From NCBI RefSeq assembly GCF_003026105.1, contig NZ_PYNW01000005.1, forward strand, positions 62,001-126,000: 64,000 nucleotides of DNA, written 5' to 3'. The notes below the pieces were generated by a model that made no database searches, was not told the DNA's origin, and saw only the letters and a list, made by a program, of their open reading frames with translations. Position 1 is the first letter of the stretch. Each line of letters starts with the position of its first letter. The translations under genes and the position numbers were made by a program. Positions 56,707 to 64,000 of this stretch are shown here, piece after piece. Source of the DNA: Photobacterium sp. GB-56 (GTDB lineage: Bacteria; Pseudomonadota; Gammaproteobacteria; Enterobacterales; Vibrionaceae).

Positions 56707-57285
56707 ATGAGACTGTCAGTGCTAGACCAACCTCTTTTTGATCATCTTTACCGCGATATTAGAGAGTTTCGTTCTACATTCGATCTTGATATCGAATCAC
56801 CTCAAACACTAGATATTCAAGCAGACGCCTTACATACATCACTTGCTGTTGAAGAAATGACAGAACTAGCAGAAGCGGATTCTTTAGTTGAGCAAGCGGA
56901 TGCGATCGTTGACTCTGTTTATGTGTTAATGGGGCGCTTAGTTCATCTAGGTGATAAACAAGTAGAAGATAATATCGGTATTAGTTATTTGATTGATATT
57001 CTGTTGCAAATGTCAGCTCGCCTAGGTATTGATTTTATGGCTTGCTGGAATGAAGTCCATTCTAGCAATATGAGTAAAGTGTGCCGTAATGCTGAGGAAT
57101 ACGCAGACACTGAAGCGTTTTATGCAAAGCAGGGCGTTGCACTAACGGCTAGCACCAAAGGTGATTATATTATTGCTAAGTGTGCTCAAGATGTAGATCT
57201 TGATGGGAAAATTATTCGTCAAGGTAAGGTACTAAAATCGGTTTATTATCGACCTGCCGATTTGGTCAAACTTGTTATCCGCTAA
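56707..57285 (+). CDS. MazG-like nucleotide pyrophosphohydrolase
   Basis: 192-residue member of the all-alpha NTP pyrophosphatase superfamily. The metal-binding pattern is present: EEMTELAEAD (EExxE) followed by ADAIVDSVYV (DxxxD), residues ~50-80. Probably cleaves non-canonical nucleotides or a phosphoribosyl nucleotide; a C-terminal ~50 residues are beta-rich and unassigned. ATG 56707 has AAGGAAA upstream; a TTG at 56689 is less likely. Confidence 0.8.
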   Translation: MRLSVLDQPLFDHLYRDIREFRSTFDLDIESPQTLDIQADALHTSLAVEEMTELAEADSLVEQADAIVDSVYVLMGRLVHLGDKQVEDNIGISYLIDILLQMSARLGIDFMACWNEVHSSNMSKVCRNAEEYADTEAFYAKQGVALTASTKGDYIIAKCAQDVDLDGKIIRQGKVLKSVYYRPADLVKLVIR

Positions 57286-57306
57286 TTGTTTAATTAGAAC
57301 AACTGT

Positions 57307-57330
57307 CCTCGCTCATGCGGGGATTTTTTG
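57307..57330 (+). terminator. rho-independent terminator
   Basis: Stem CCTCGC/GCGGGG (one G-T pair), TCAT loop, six T, 22 bases after the MazG-like stop. Confidence 0.85.
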
Positions 57331-57372
57331 TTTTTATGTAATAACTATTTATATCAGTAAGAGAAGTGATCT

Positions 57373-58719
57373 ATGAAACTACCTTCTAATACTCGAACTT
57401 TAACTCAAGACCTCTTTAAAATGACATGGCCGATGTTATTCGGTGTGTTATCGCTGATGAGTTTTCAACTTGTAGATAGTGCCTTTATCTCTCAGCTTGG
57501 TGTACTTCCACTCGCTGCTCAAGGCTTTACACTACCAATGCAAATGGTGGTTATTGGTCTTCAAGTTGGTTTAGGTATCGCGACTACTGCATTGATTTCA
57601 CGAGTGTTAGGTGCCAATGAAGAAGTAAGAGCGCAACAACTCGGCGGTTTAGTTGTGCTTGTTGGCGGTATTGGTATCGCTTTACTCTGTGGTGTCATTT
57701 GGTCACTTCGTGATGTGATCATGCATTTACTTGATGCGCCAGCAAATGTACTTCCTATCATTGATACTTATTGGCCTATTTGGCTAATGAGTGCATGGTG
57801 TGGTTCGATGTTGTATTTTGCTTATAGCTTATGTCGATCAAATGGTAATACTTTGTTACCGGGTACCATGATGATGGTAACAAGCTTATTGAATATTGTT
57901 TTAGATCCGTTGTTCATCTTTAAATTTGGACTGGGTATTAATGGTGCAGCTTGGGCAACGATTACTGCATTTATTATTGGTATGCTGGTGGTTTTCCCAT
58001 TAGTGATGAAAAAAAAATGGTTAAGCTTTCATTGGGCTGGCTTGAATATCATTCAGTCGATTAAAGAGCTTGGACATATCATGGCACCGGCCATGATGAG
58101 TCAATTATTGCCTCCTGTATCTTCTATGTTAGCGACGAAATTAGTCGCAGGTTTTGGTGCCGCTACAGTCGGCGCTTGGGCTTTGGGGTCGCGAATTGAA
58201 TTTTTCTCTATCGTCGTTGTATTGGCTTTGACTATGTCTATGCCTCAGATGGTAGGAAAGCGGTTAGGTAAACGAGATATTCAAGGGATCAAAACCTTGA
58301 TCAACATTGCCGTCTCTTTTGTCCTTGCATGGCAATTTATTATAGCAATCATCATTTTCTTACTGTCGTCACCATTAAGTTCATTATTGTCATCTGATGT
58401 CAAAGTACAGCAAGTGCTTTTAATGCATCTAACACGCGTTCCTATTAGTCTAGGCGCATTGGGTGTTTGTATGATTATGGTATCGATTTGTAATGCGCTA
58501 GCAATGCCGATGCGCGCATTATTTATTTCAGCGTGGCGTTTGTTTATCTGTTTCCTACCGATTTTATGGATAGGATCGCAACTTGCAGGTCTTCCAGGTC
58601 TATTTACTGGAGCAATGCTTGGTAATTTTGCGGCAGGGATCAGCGCATGGATTTTTTATCGAAAGGGACTTGCCTTGATCGATAAAAAATATCAATTTGA
58701 AGTAGATGCAGTAAGATAG
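57373..58719 (+). CDS. MATE-family efflux transporter
   Basis: 448 residues, twelve membrane helices in two MatE repeats: FKMTWPMLFGVLSLMSFQLVD opens the first and ELGHIMAPAMMSQLLPPVSS the second. Probable Na+- or H+-coupled exporter of cationic compounds. A weak GTAAGAG site precedes ATG 57373. An alpha/beta hydrolase gene starts 36 bases after its stop and may be co-transcribed. Confidence 0.92.
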   Translation: MKLPSNTRTLTQDLFKMTWPMLFGVLSLMSFQLVDSAFISQLGVLPLAAQGFTLPMQMVVIGLQVGLGIATTALISRVLGANEEVRAQQLGGLVVLVGGIGIALLCGVIWSLRDVIMHLLDAPANVLPIIDTYWPIWLMSAWCGSMLYFAYSLCRSNGNTLLPGTMMMVTSLLNIVLDPLFIFKFGLGINGAAWATITAFIIGMLVVFPLVMKKKWLSFHWAGLNIIQSIKELGHIMAPAMMSQLLPPVSSMLATKLVAGFGAATVGAWALGSRIEFFSIVVVLALTMSMPQMVGKRLGKRDIQGIKTLINIAVSFVLAWQFIIAIIIFLLSSPLSSLLSSDVKVQQVLLMHLTRVPISLGALGVCMIMVSICNALAMPMRALFISAWRLFICFLPILWIGSQLAGLPGLFTGAMLGNFAAGISAWIFYRKGLALIDKKYQFEVDAVR

Positions 58720-58755
58720 CGTGTGAAACACGTATAAATGATGACAAGGATATGC

Positions 58756-59574
58756 ATGCAAAGTTATGTAATTGAAGATCGTAAATTAACGTATTTAGAT
58801 CAAGGTAGAGGCCCTGTACTCGTTTTGGGCCATAGCTATTTGTGGGACAGCAAAATGTGGCAACCACAAATAGAGGCATTGAGTCAGCATTATCGTTGTA
58901 TCGTGCCTGAGTTATGGGCACATGGTCAGGCTGATGCTGCACCTGAAAAAACACGTACGCTGCGTGATTACGCTGATGATGTTATTGCACTACTTGATCA
59001 CCTTAAGATAGATAACTTTTCGCTTATTGGTTTATCAGTGGGAGGCATGTGGGGAGCAGAGCTTGCCATAAAAGTACCTCAACGTGTTACAGCATTAGTA
59101 TTGATGGATACTTTTTTAGGTTACGAGCCTGAAGTATTACATGCTAAATACTTTGCAATGTTAAATACAATTATTGAGCAGCAGGCTATTCCTGAGGCAA
59201 TTATTGATAGTGTTGTTCCTTTATTTTTCCGTCGTCAAGCCGAGCAATATACGCCAGAGCTTGTTGATAGTTTTAGACAACATTTAGTATCTCTGAAAGG
59301 TGATAAAGCAGTAGCCATTGCACAAGTGGGTAAAATGGTGTTTGGTCGTCGAGATACGTTTGACGATATAGCGCAACTTAAAGCACCTACTTTGATTTTA
59401 TCAGGTATGGAAGATAATCCACGTCCGCCACTAGAAGCGCAGTTGATGCATGATGAGATCAAAGATAGCGAATATGTATTGATCCCAGAGGCTGGGCATA
59501 TTAGTAACTTGGAACAACCTGAATTTGTAACCAAGCAACTTGAAGCTTTCTTAGCTAAGCACATTGAACGCTAA
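58756..59574 (+). CDS. alpha/beta-fold hydrolase, downstream of MATE gene
   Basis: 272-residue serine hydrolase similar to 3-oxoadipate enol-lactonase and haloperoxidase-like esterases. Nucleophile elbow LIGLSVGGMWG, acid in LILSGMEDNPRP, and His in IPEAGHISNLEQP. ATG 58756 (MQSYVIED) follows AAGGA by five bases. Substrate unknown; no aromatic ring-cleavage genes adjoin it. Confidence 0.85.
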   Translation: MQSYVIEDRKLTYLDQGRGPVLVLGHSYLWDSKMWQPQIEALSQHYRCIVPELWAHGQADAAPEKTRTLRDYADDVIALLDHLKIDNFSLIGLSVGGMWGAELAIKVPQRVTALVLMDTFLGYEPEVLHAKYFAMLNTIIEQQAIPEAIIDSVVPLFFRRQAEQYTPELVDSFRQHLVSLKGDKAVAIAQVGKMVFGRRDTFDDIAQLKAPTLILSGMEDNPRPPLEAQLMHDEIKDSEYVLIPEAGHISNLEQPEFVTKQLEAFLAKHIER

Positions 59575-59589
59575 TTAATAAATAAACAG

Positions 59590-59657
59590 AAAAAAATGGC
59601 ATAACGTGCACTTAAAGATCTAGAAAAAGATCATTAAGCAGCGTTATGCCTTTTTTA
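59590..59657. terminator. bidirectional terminator between two hydrolase genes
   Basis: Stem AAAAAA-GGCATAACG/CGTTATGCC-TTTTTT with a ~30-base loop, serving both convergent genes. Confidence 0.88.
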
Positions 59658-59667
59658 CAATAGAATG

Positions 59668-60480
59668 TTAAGCCGTATAACTGGCTTTATGTTGTTTAAT
59701 AAATTCGATCGAGTGTTGATTAAAATCATCCGGTCTTTCTACGTTGCAAACGTGCCCGCAATCTTTTAATTCAGTCAAAAAACTAAATTTATGTCGTTGA
59801 ACCATCTCTTTTACTGGCTTGATAAACATATAGTCATTTGCCCCCATCAAATACAATGTCGGTATCGACAGTTCTTTTTCTTTAAAATACTTCATGATGG
59901 GGTTTACTTCTGTTGCCAGTTTAAACCATCGCTTAAATTCATTTTGACACAACTTTTTCGCTTCTCTGACGAATAAATGTCGAGACTCGCGTTGATTTTT
60001 TTGCGGCATAACAACATAGGCAAATAAACGATATAACCACATATAAGGAATAATGTGCTTACACATATTACCTAGTTTCACTAAAATTTGAGAACGAGTG
60101 TTTAAACGTGTTACTGCGCCACCTAAAATCATCGTTTTAACTCTGTCTGGTGCTATCTCTGCTAAGTTACGAATAATGATTGTGCCCAGAGATATTCCGA
60201 CAAAGTGTGCTGATTGAATCTTCAAGTGATTAAGTACATGAACGATATCTTTCGTCACACTTTTAAAGGTATAGGGATTAGCGATCATGTCTTTGAACAT
60301 GTTATTGGATTTACCATGACCACGTAGATCGAGAAGTAACAAATTAAAGTGTTGTTTATACGCTTTAATCTGTTTGTACCAAATTGCTGAACTGCCACCG
60401 GCACCATGCACAAACACTACCCATTCATTACTGCTTGGGTGCGGGTAGGTTTTATAAAAAAGCATGTTGTCTGTCATCAA
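59668..60480 (-). CDS. alpha/beta-fold hydrolase
   Basis: 270 residues. VFVHGAGGSSAIWYKQ (oxyanion), LDLRGHGKSN, nucleophile elbow FVGISLGTII, acid in LYLMGANDYMF and His in CGHVCNVERPDDFN. Possibly a lysophospholipase or esterase type. AAGGAC precedes the start. Basic and hydrophobic surface stretches suggest contact with the membrane, which is inference. Confidence 0.85.
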   Translation of the reverse strand: MMTDNMLFYKTYPHPSSNEWVVFVHGAGGSSAIWYKQIKAYKQHFNLLLLDLRGHGKSNNMFKDMIANPYTFKSVTKDIVHVLNHLKIQSAHFVGISLGTIIIRNLAEIAPDRVKTMILGGAVTRLNTRSQILVKLGNMCKHIIPYMWLYRLFAYVVMPQKNQRESRHLFVREAKKLCQNEFKRWFKLATEVNPIMKYFKEKELSIPTLYLMGANDYMFIKPVKEMVQRHKFSFLTELKDCGHVCNVERPDDFNQHSIEFIKQHKASYTA

Positions 60481-60857
60481 AAGTCCTTTATACGCAAGAA
60501 GCGTGAATCATAGCATGGTGTTATTTATTAGCTCACCTGACCACAAGATAGCTATCTTATAGCCAAAGGTAGCCACTTAGTAATGAATAATTGTAATAAT
60601 TCTAACAAGATCGCATAACCCAACACTACATTGAACACAAATTAAACTACATGCTATGTTTTCTTTACTAGATATAAAAATCACTTTAAAAACATATGGA
60701 TAAATCTATAAATAAAAGAAAGTGAGAGTCTTTACTGATGGTTTAAGCCGTAAAGGTGAATAAAAACGATGGTTTAAACGCTTTATGATGTTTTATTTTA
60801 TTTTTTTGTATCAATCGTCTTTAATCTACACTGGATTATCTATAAAGGAGTTTTCTA
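60481..60857. other. 377-base divergent region
   Basis: Between the leftward hydrolase and the rightward ComEA-like gene. Contains the perfect 14-base palindrome AAGATAGCTATCTT at 60545-60558, a possible regulator site, and a long AT-rich stretch before the ComEA-like start. No open frame or RNA gene recognised. Confidence 0.55.
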
Positions 60858-61313
60858 ATGTTTAAAAAATTATTATTAACACTTGCGTTCATTGTGCCAT
60901 TTGCATCTCAGGCTGCTACAACCGATACCACTAAGCTTATCAAGAAATGTGAAACCAAATATAAGGCAGATAAGCAGAAAAAAATGGATTGTATTACCAA
61001 GGTGAAGAAGTCTGCGAAAAAAGAAGCAGATAAAGCAAAAAAGATATCTTCATCTAAAGTAACTGATAGTAAAAAAGCGTCCACGACAAAGTCAAAAACA
61101 GAAGTTAAAAAGCAACTTAAAGCCGTTAATGTGAACACTGCTTCAGCCTCAGAGCTTGCAGCATCACTTCCTGGTATTGGTGAAGCAAAAGCAAAAGCGA
61201 TTGTTGACTACCGCAAAAAGAATGGAAAATTCAAAAGTAGTAAAGATTTAGAAAAGGTCACAGGGCTTGGCGAAAAAAGCGTCGGTAAAATGAAGAAATA
61301 CTTAAAGTTCTAA
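60858..61313 (+). CDS. ComEA-like helix-hairpin-helix DNA-binding protein
   Basis: 151 residues. Sec signal peptide (MFKKLLLTLAFIVPFASQAA), a Lys-rich low-complexity middle (~45-90), then a C-terminal HhH domain VNVNTASASELAASLPGIGEAKAKAIVDYR typical of ComEA. ComEA binds incoming DNA in the periplasm during natural transformation, which vibrios perform on chitin. The Lys-rich insert is longer than in the usual ~110-residue vibrio protein, so a different DNA-binding role is possible. AAAGGAG precedes ATG. Confidence 0.82.
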   Translation: MFKKLLLTLAFIVPFASQAATTDTTKLIKKCETKYKADKQKKMDCITKVKKSAKKEADKAKKISSSKVTDSKKASTTKSKTEVKKQLKAVNVNTASASELAASLPGIGEAKAKAIVDYRKKNGKFKSSKDLEKVTGLGEKSVGKMKKYLKF

Positions 61314-61335
61314 AGTAGATCTTCGCTATAAAGCC

Positions 61336-61388
61336 TCTTAAACACACTAGGCTACTTATTGGTTGAAAGTGCTTAAGAGGTTTTTTGA
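61336..61388 (+). terminator. rho-independent terminator of the ComEA-like gene
   Basis: 12-bp stem CCTCTTAAACAC/GTGCTTAAGAGG (one mismatch) and six T. Confidence 0.85.
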
Positions 61389-61403
61389 TTAAAGAGAAAT
61401 GCA

Positions 61404-62507
61404 TTAGTAAATGATTTCTTCATCTTCCTCATGTGGCATCAAATTAAGCACACTCCGTTTAATAATGTGCGGCACAATTGCATAAATAGGCATACGTTTT
61501 AAACGGCCACGAAAGCGTAATGATTTAACTGCAAAATGGTAATTAGAGTTTTGGTGTTTTGGAAAAGCATGATTGATAACTTCAGTAAATCTATCTTTAT
61601 AAAGCCAGAAAATTGTACGCTGGAATTGTGATTGATTTAAATATTCTTGCATGTTGCTAGGAATCGGTAAATCGAATAATTTTTGACATAACGAAAGTGC
61701 AAGATACAGGCTGTTATCTTTTCCAATTTGCTGGTGAAGTTGAATTAAGTTATGCCAGAATAATCGCTGTTGTCCATAATGCTGAAATTGTAAATTTAAG
61801 TCGTATATATCACGTAAGCCATGATGAAAATCAACTTGATTAAAGAGCATAATAGCCTGATGAAGTACCATAGCCTCAGGAGATAAAAGCGTTGCTGGTA
61901 GGGCAATACTGGGAGATATATGATGGTGAAGTAAAGGTGCTTCTTTTAATTTATGGGTTAGTGTTTTAGGTAATAAATGATAATGAATAGCTAACTCAGT
62001 TCGTCTTTCTTTATGAACTAACGGCGTCGTTTGCTGAGACCAACGACAATAGAAAGTTTCCTCGTAGTCGGTTATATATTTATAACGCCATCCATTATTT
62101 AACAACCGTTGTAAAACAGCTTCTACAAATGACTTAGAAATTAATATCTCAATATTGTTTTTAATCCTACCTGAAAATGCCTCAACTTCAGAAAGTTGTA
62201 ATGCGCTACCGCGAATATAGCGCCATGACGGTAATATACCTTGAAACTGTTTGGTTAACTCCTGATGTTCAAATTCTAATGATTGCTTTTGTTTTTCATA
62301 ACTATGAAAGCCTGAAATTAGCTGTTGCTGGAAGAAAAGAGGAAGATCTTGCCAAATTTCATTACGTTCACAGGTTTTTTTTAATTGTCCTAGTAATGAT
62401 AAATATCGAGCTTCCGTAATAATTTGGTAGAGAGATCTTGAATCTAAGGAAAGCAAAACCGTTGGAAGTCTCAACACATCAACCAGTCGTACTTGTTGAG
62501 AAGCCAT
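61404..62507 (-). CDS. nucleotidyltransferase-fold protein, probably degenerate
   Basis: 367 residues resembling the uncharacterised NTP_transf_5 type: WRYIRGSALQLSEVEAFSGRIKNNIEILI (segment ~93-121) takes the place of the family's KG.AL...R...DIDLLV. The two metal-binding Asp appear as Asn-x-Glu, and the Lys as Arg, so activity is doubtful. The middle and C-terminal parts are helical with LSPEAMVLHQAIMLF and HHGLRDIYDLNL, also typical. AGGAAG precedes the start. Neighbours give no hint of function. Confidence 0.6.
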   Translation of the reverse strand: MASQQVRLVDVLRLPTVLLSLDSRSLYQIITEARYLSLLGQLKKTCERNEIWQDLPLFFQQQLISGFHSYEKQKQSLEFEHQELTKQFQGILPSWRYIRGSALQLSEVEAFSGRIKNNIEILISKSFVEAVLQRLLNNGWRYKYITDYEETFYCRWSQQTTPLVHKERRTELAIHYHLLPKTLTHKLKEAPLLHHHISPSIALPATLLSPEAMVLHQAIMLFNQVDFHHGLRDIYDLNLQFQHYGQQRLFWHNLIQLHQQIGKDNSLYLALSLCQKLFDLPIPSNMQEYLNQSQFQRTIFWLYKDRFTEVINHAFPKHQNSNYHFAVKSLRFRGRLKRMPIYAIVPHIIKRSVLNLMPHEEDEEIIY

Positions 62508-62765
62508 AATTTCTTCCTAATAGATTGTTTAATTCATAGTCTAAGTATTAGTCTTTAATAATAAAAATCAAATTTACTCATAATGAAAGAGAATTTTTAT
62601 TGCTAGGCAATCTTGAAATTAAGACACTTTTGGCTTCTATTGCTGCCGTTTGAAATTTGGTGACTGTAAATATTTTCTATCCATGTTCATAACTGTGAAA
62701 TGCCACAATACAGCATGGTATTAATAAGTTAACATTCTGTATTTTATATAATTAATAGGTTTATT

Positions 62766-63320
62766 ATGCATGTAAAGCCGTTGCTGGGTACAGAATTGAT
62801 CTTGGGTGGTGCACGTTCTGGTAAGAGTCGTTTAGCGGAACAGCTCGCAGAACAATCTGGCTTGGTTGTTAAATATGTAGCAACAGCAACCGCTTGTGAT
62901 AATGAAATGGCTGAACGCATTCTAATTCATAAACAGCAACGTCCTTCTAAGTGGATACTGATTGAAGAGCCTTATGATTTGGCAAATATTATTCGTGAAC
63001 ATAGTAACAATCAGACATGCTTACTGATCGATTGTTTAACGTTATGGTTAAATAACTGCTTATTTCAACCTATTGGTAACCATTCATGGCAACAGGCAAA
63101 AACAGACTTTCTACACGCTATTAGTGAAGCAAAAGGGCATATCATTTTAGTGAGTAATGAAGTAGGGCAAGGAATAGTGCCGCTAGGTGAAGTTTCTCGT
63201 CGATTTGTCGATGAGAGTGGTTGGCTGCATCAAGCGATTGCGAAACAATCTGCACGGGTAATATTTGTAACTGCTGGTATACCACAAGTATTAAAAGGCC
63301 CGACGTTAAGCGTTGTATAA
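62766..63320 (+). CDS. cobU: adenosylcobinamide kinase / guanylyltransferase
   Basis: Bifunctional enzyme phosphorylating adenosylcobinamide and joining GMP to it during vitamin B12 nucleotide-loop assembly. 184 residues. P-loop LILGGARSGKSRLAEQLAE at the N-terminus, LLIDCLTLWLNNCL, and VSNEVGQGIVPLGEVSRRFVDESG. cobC follows 15 bases later. Upstream 258 bases show no recognisable cobalamin riboswitch. Confidence 0.96.
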   Translation: MHVKPLLGTELILGGARSGKSRLAEQLAEQSGLVVKYVATATACDNEMAERILIHKQQRPSKWILIEEPYDLANIIREHSNNQTCLLIDCLTLWLNNCLFQPIGNHSWQQAKTDFLHAISEAKGHIILVSNEVGQGIVPLGEVSRRFVDESGWLHQAIAKQSARVIFVTAGIPQVLKGPTLSVV

Positions 63321-63335
63321 AAGGATGAGGATCTA

Positions 63336-63962
63336 ATGGCAAAGATAACCCAAATAGATATTCTACGGCATGGTTTACCTGAAGGTGATAATTGTTTACG
63401 AGGCCACACTGATTTTGTACTAACTGAACAAGGTTTTGAGCAAATGAAGGTGGCCATCGAAAATCTCAAAGACCTTGATTGTATTGTAAGCTCCTCATTA
63501 CAACGTTGCTCTTCATTTGCTGATTTTATGGCACATAAATTCATGATTAATGTTTTGCATAGTGATAGTTGGCGAGAAATGGATTTTGGAGATTGGGATG
63601 GGTTAACGCGTCAGCAGTTAGTTGAACAACTTGGGGATAATATTGACCATTATTGGCACGATCCCTGGCACGTTTGTGAAGACGGAACAGCGCCACATAA
63701 TGGCGAAACGCTAGAGCAGTTTGATATTCGGATAAAGCGAGCTTGGCAAGATTTATTAACACAGCATAAAGGAAAAAAAATCTTATTGGTTACGCATTCT
63801 GGCGTTATGCGTCAGCTGTTACGTCTGTTACTAGAAATGCCACGTAATAACACCTACCTTCATCGCATTCATTTACCTTATGCCGCCAGAATGCGCATTA
63901 CTGTCTATCATGATAATCAACAAGATTGGCCTCAGCTACAATGGCCGCCATTTTGTGATTAA
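63336..63962 (+). CDS. cobC: histidine phosphatase, probable alpha-ribazole phosphatase
   Basis: 208 residues of the phosphoglycerate-mutase-like family. Catalytic RHG in ILRHGLPEGDNC, acid-base Glu in WREMDFGDWDG, and second His in LLVTHSGVMRQL. Its position directly behind cobU, with GAGGATC before the ATG, argues for removal of the 5'-phosphate in cobalamin assembly rather than another phosphatase role. cobS is expected next but lies outside the window. Confidence 0.9.
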   Translation: MAKITQIDILRHGLPEGDNCLRGHTDFVLTEQGFEQMKVAIENLKDLDCIVSSSLQRCSSFADFMAHKFMINVLHSDSWREMDFGDWDGLTRQQLVEQLGDNIDHYWHDPWHVCEDGTAPHNGETLEQFDIRIKRAWQDLLTQHKGKKILLVTHSGVMRQLLRLLLEMPRNNTYLHRIHLPYAARMRITVYHDNQQDWPQLQWPPFCD

Positions 63963-64000
63963 TTGCAATATCTTTACAGGATTTAATAAAACAAAACATG

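Noticed and set aside
62508..62765. Cobalamin riboswitch upstream of cobU
   Set aside because: No B12-box-like sequence or conserved core could be found in these 258 bases.

Overview
The window is chromosomal DNA from a marine gamma-proteobacterium of the Vibrionaceae, most likely Photobacterium. The reasons are the AT-rich but gene-dense sequence, the neighbouring CAI-1 quorum-sensing genes cqsA and cqsS, the betIBA-choXWV osmoprotectant block in its Vibrio order, and the overall protein character. The genus is inferred from gene content and from memory of related proteins; no database search was possible. I saw no rRNA, tRNA, CRISPR array, insertion sequence or prophage.

Left part (1-13.3 kb). 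The 3' nine-tenths of katG opens the window, followed by a long RecX-like gene. A leftward operon hmgA-fahA-maiA-aacS takes homogentisate to acetoacetyl-CoA and fumarate. The divergent phhA-phhB pair turns phenylalanine into tyrosine. The linking 4-hydroxyphenylpyruvate dioxygenase is not in the window. The pqiABC lipid-transport operon follows.

Accessory locus (13.3-23.3 kb). A block made of a GFA-type enzyme, a small MerR regulator, a MerR-type promoter with a 20-bp spacer, and a flavodoxin-fold NAD(P)H oxidoreductase has been duplicated. The left copy has lost the oxidoreductase and the right copy has lost all but the end of the GFA gene. Between the copies sits a single 7.1-kb gene for a 2379-residue lipoprotein. 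It carries a GH18 chitinase, a GH19 chitinase, chitin-binding modules, an unrecognised ~300-residue region and a second, divergent GH19-like domain. This is the most unusual part of the window.

Middle (23.3-41 kb). LemA, Spo0M-like, glutathionyl-hydroquinone reductase and HAD phosphatase genes lead to the convergent cqsA/cqsS pair. The cqsA reading frame is broken near its start in a run of nine A. Next come betI-betB-betA-choX-choW-choV for choline uptake and glycine betaine synthesis. They are followed by an iron-sulphur flavoprotein of the GltD type and a LysR regulator.

Right part (41-64 kb). This holds a hexapeptide acetyltransferase, an exported amidohydrolase, the modABC molybdate transporter with a ModE-like operator, and a DUF2955/HlyD efflux pair with a divergent LysR gene. 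After these come a peptidase and hydrolase pair, a DMT exporter, and an NhaP-type antiporter followed by an unannotated 31-residue membrane protein. The remaining genes encode a glycerophosphodiesterase, a MazG-like pyrophosphohydrolase, a MATE exporter, two alpha/beta hydrolases, a ComEA-like protein, a degenerate nucleotidyltransferase, and CobU and CobC of cobalamin assembly.
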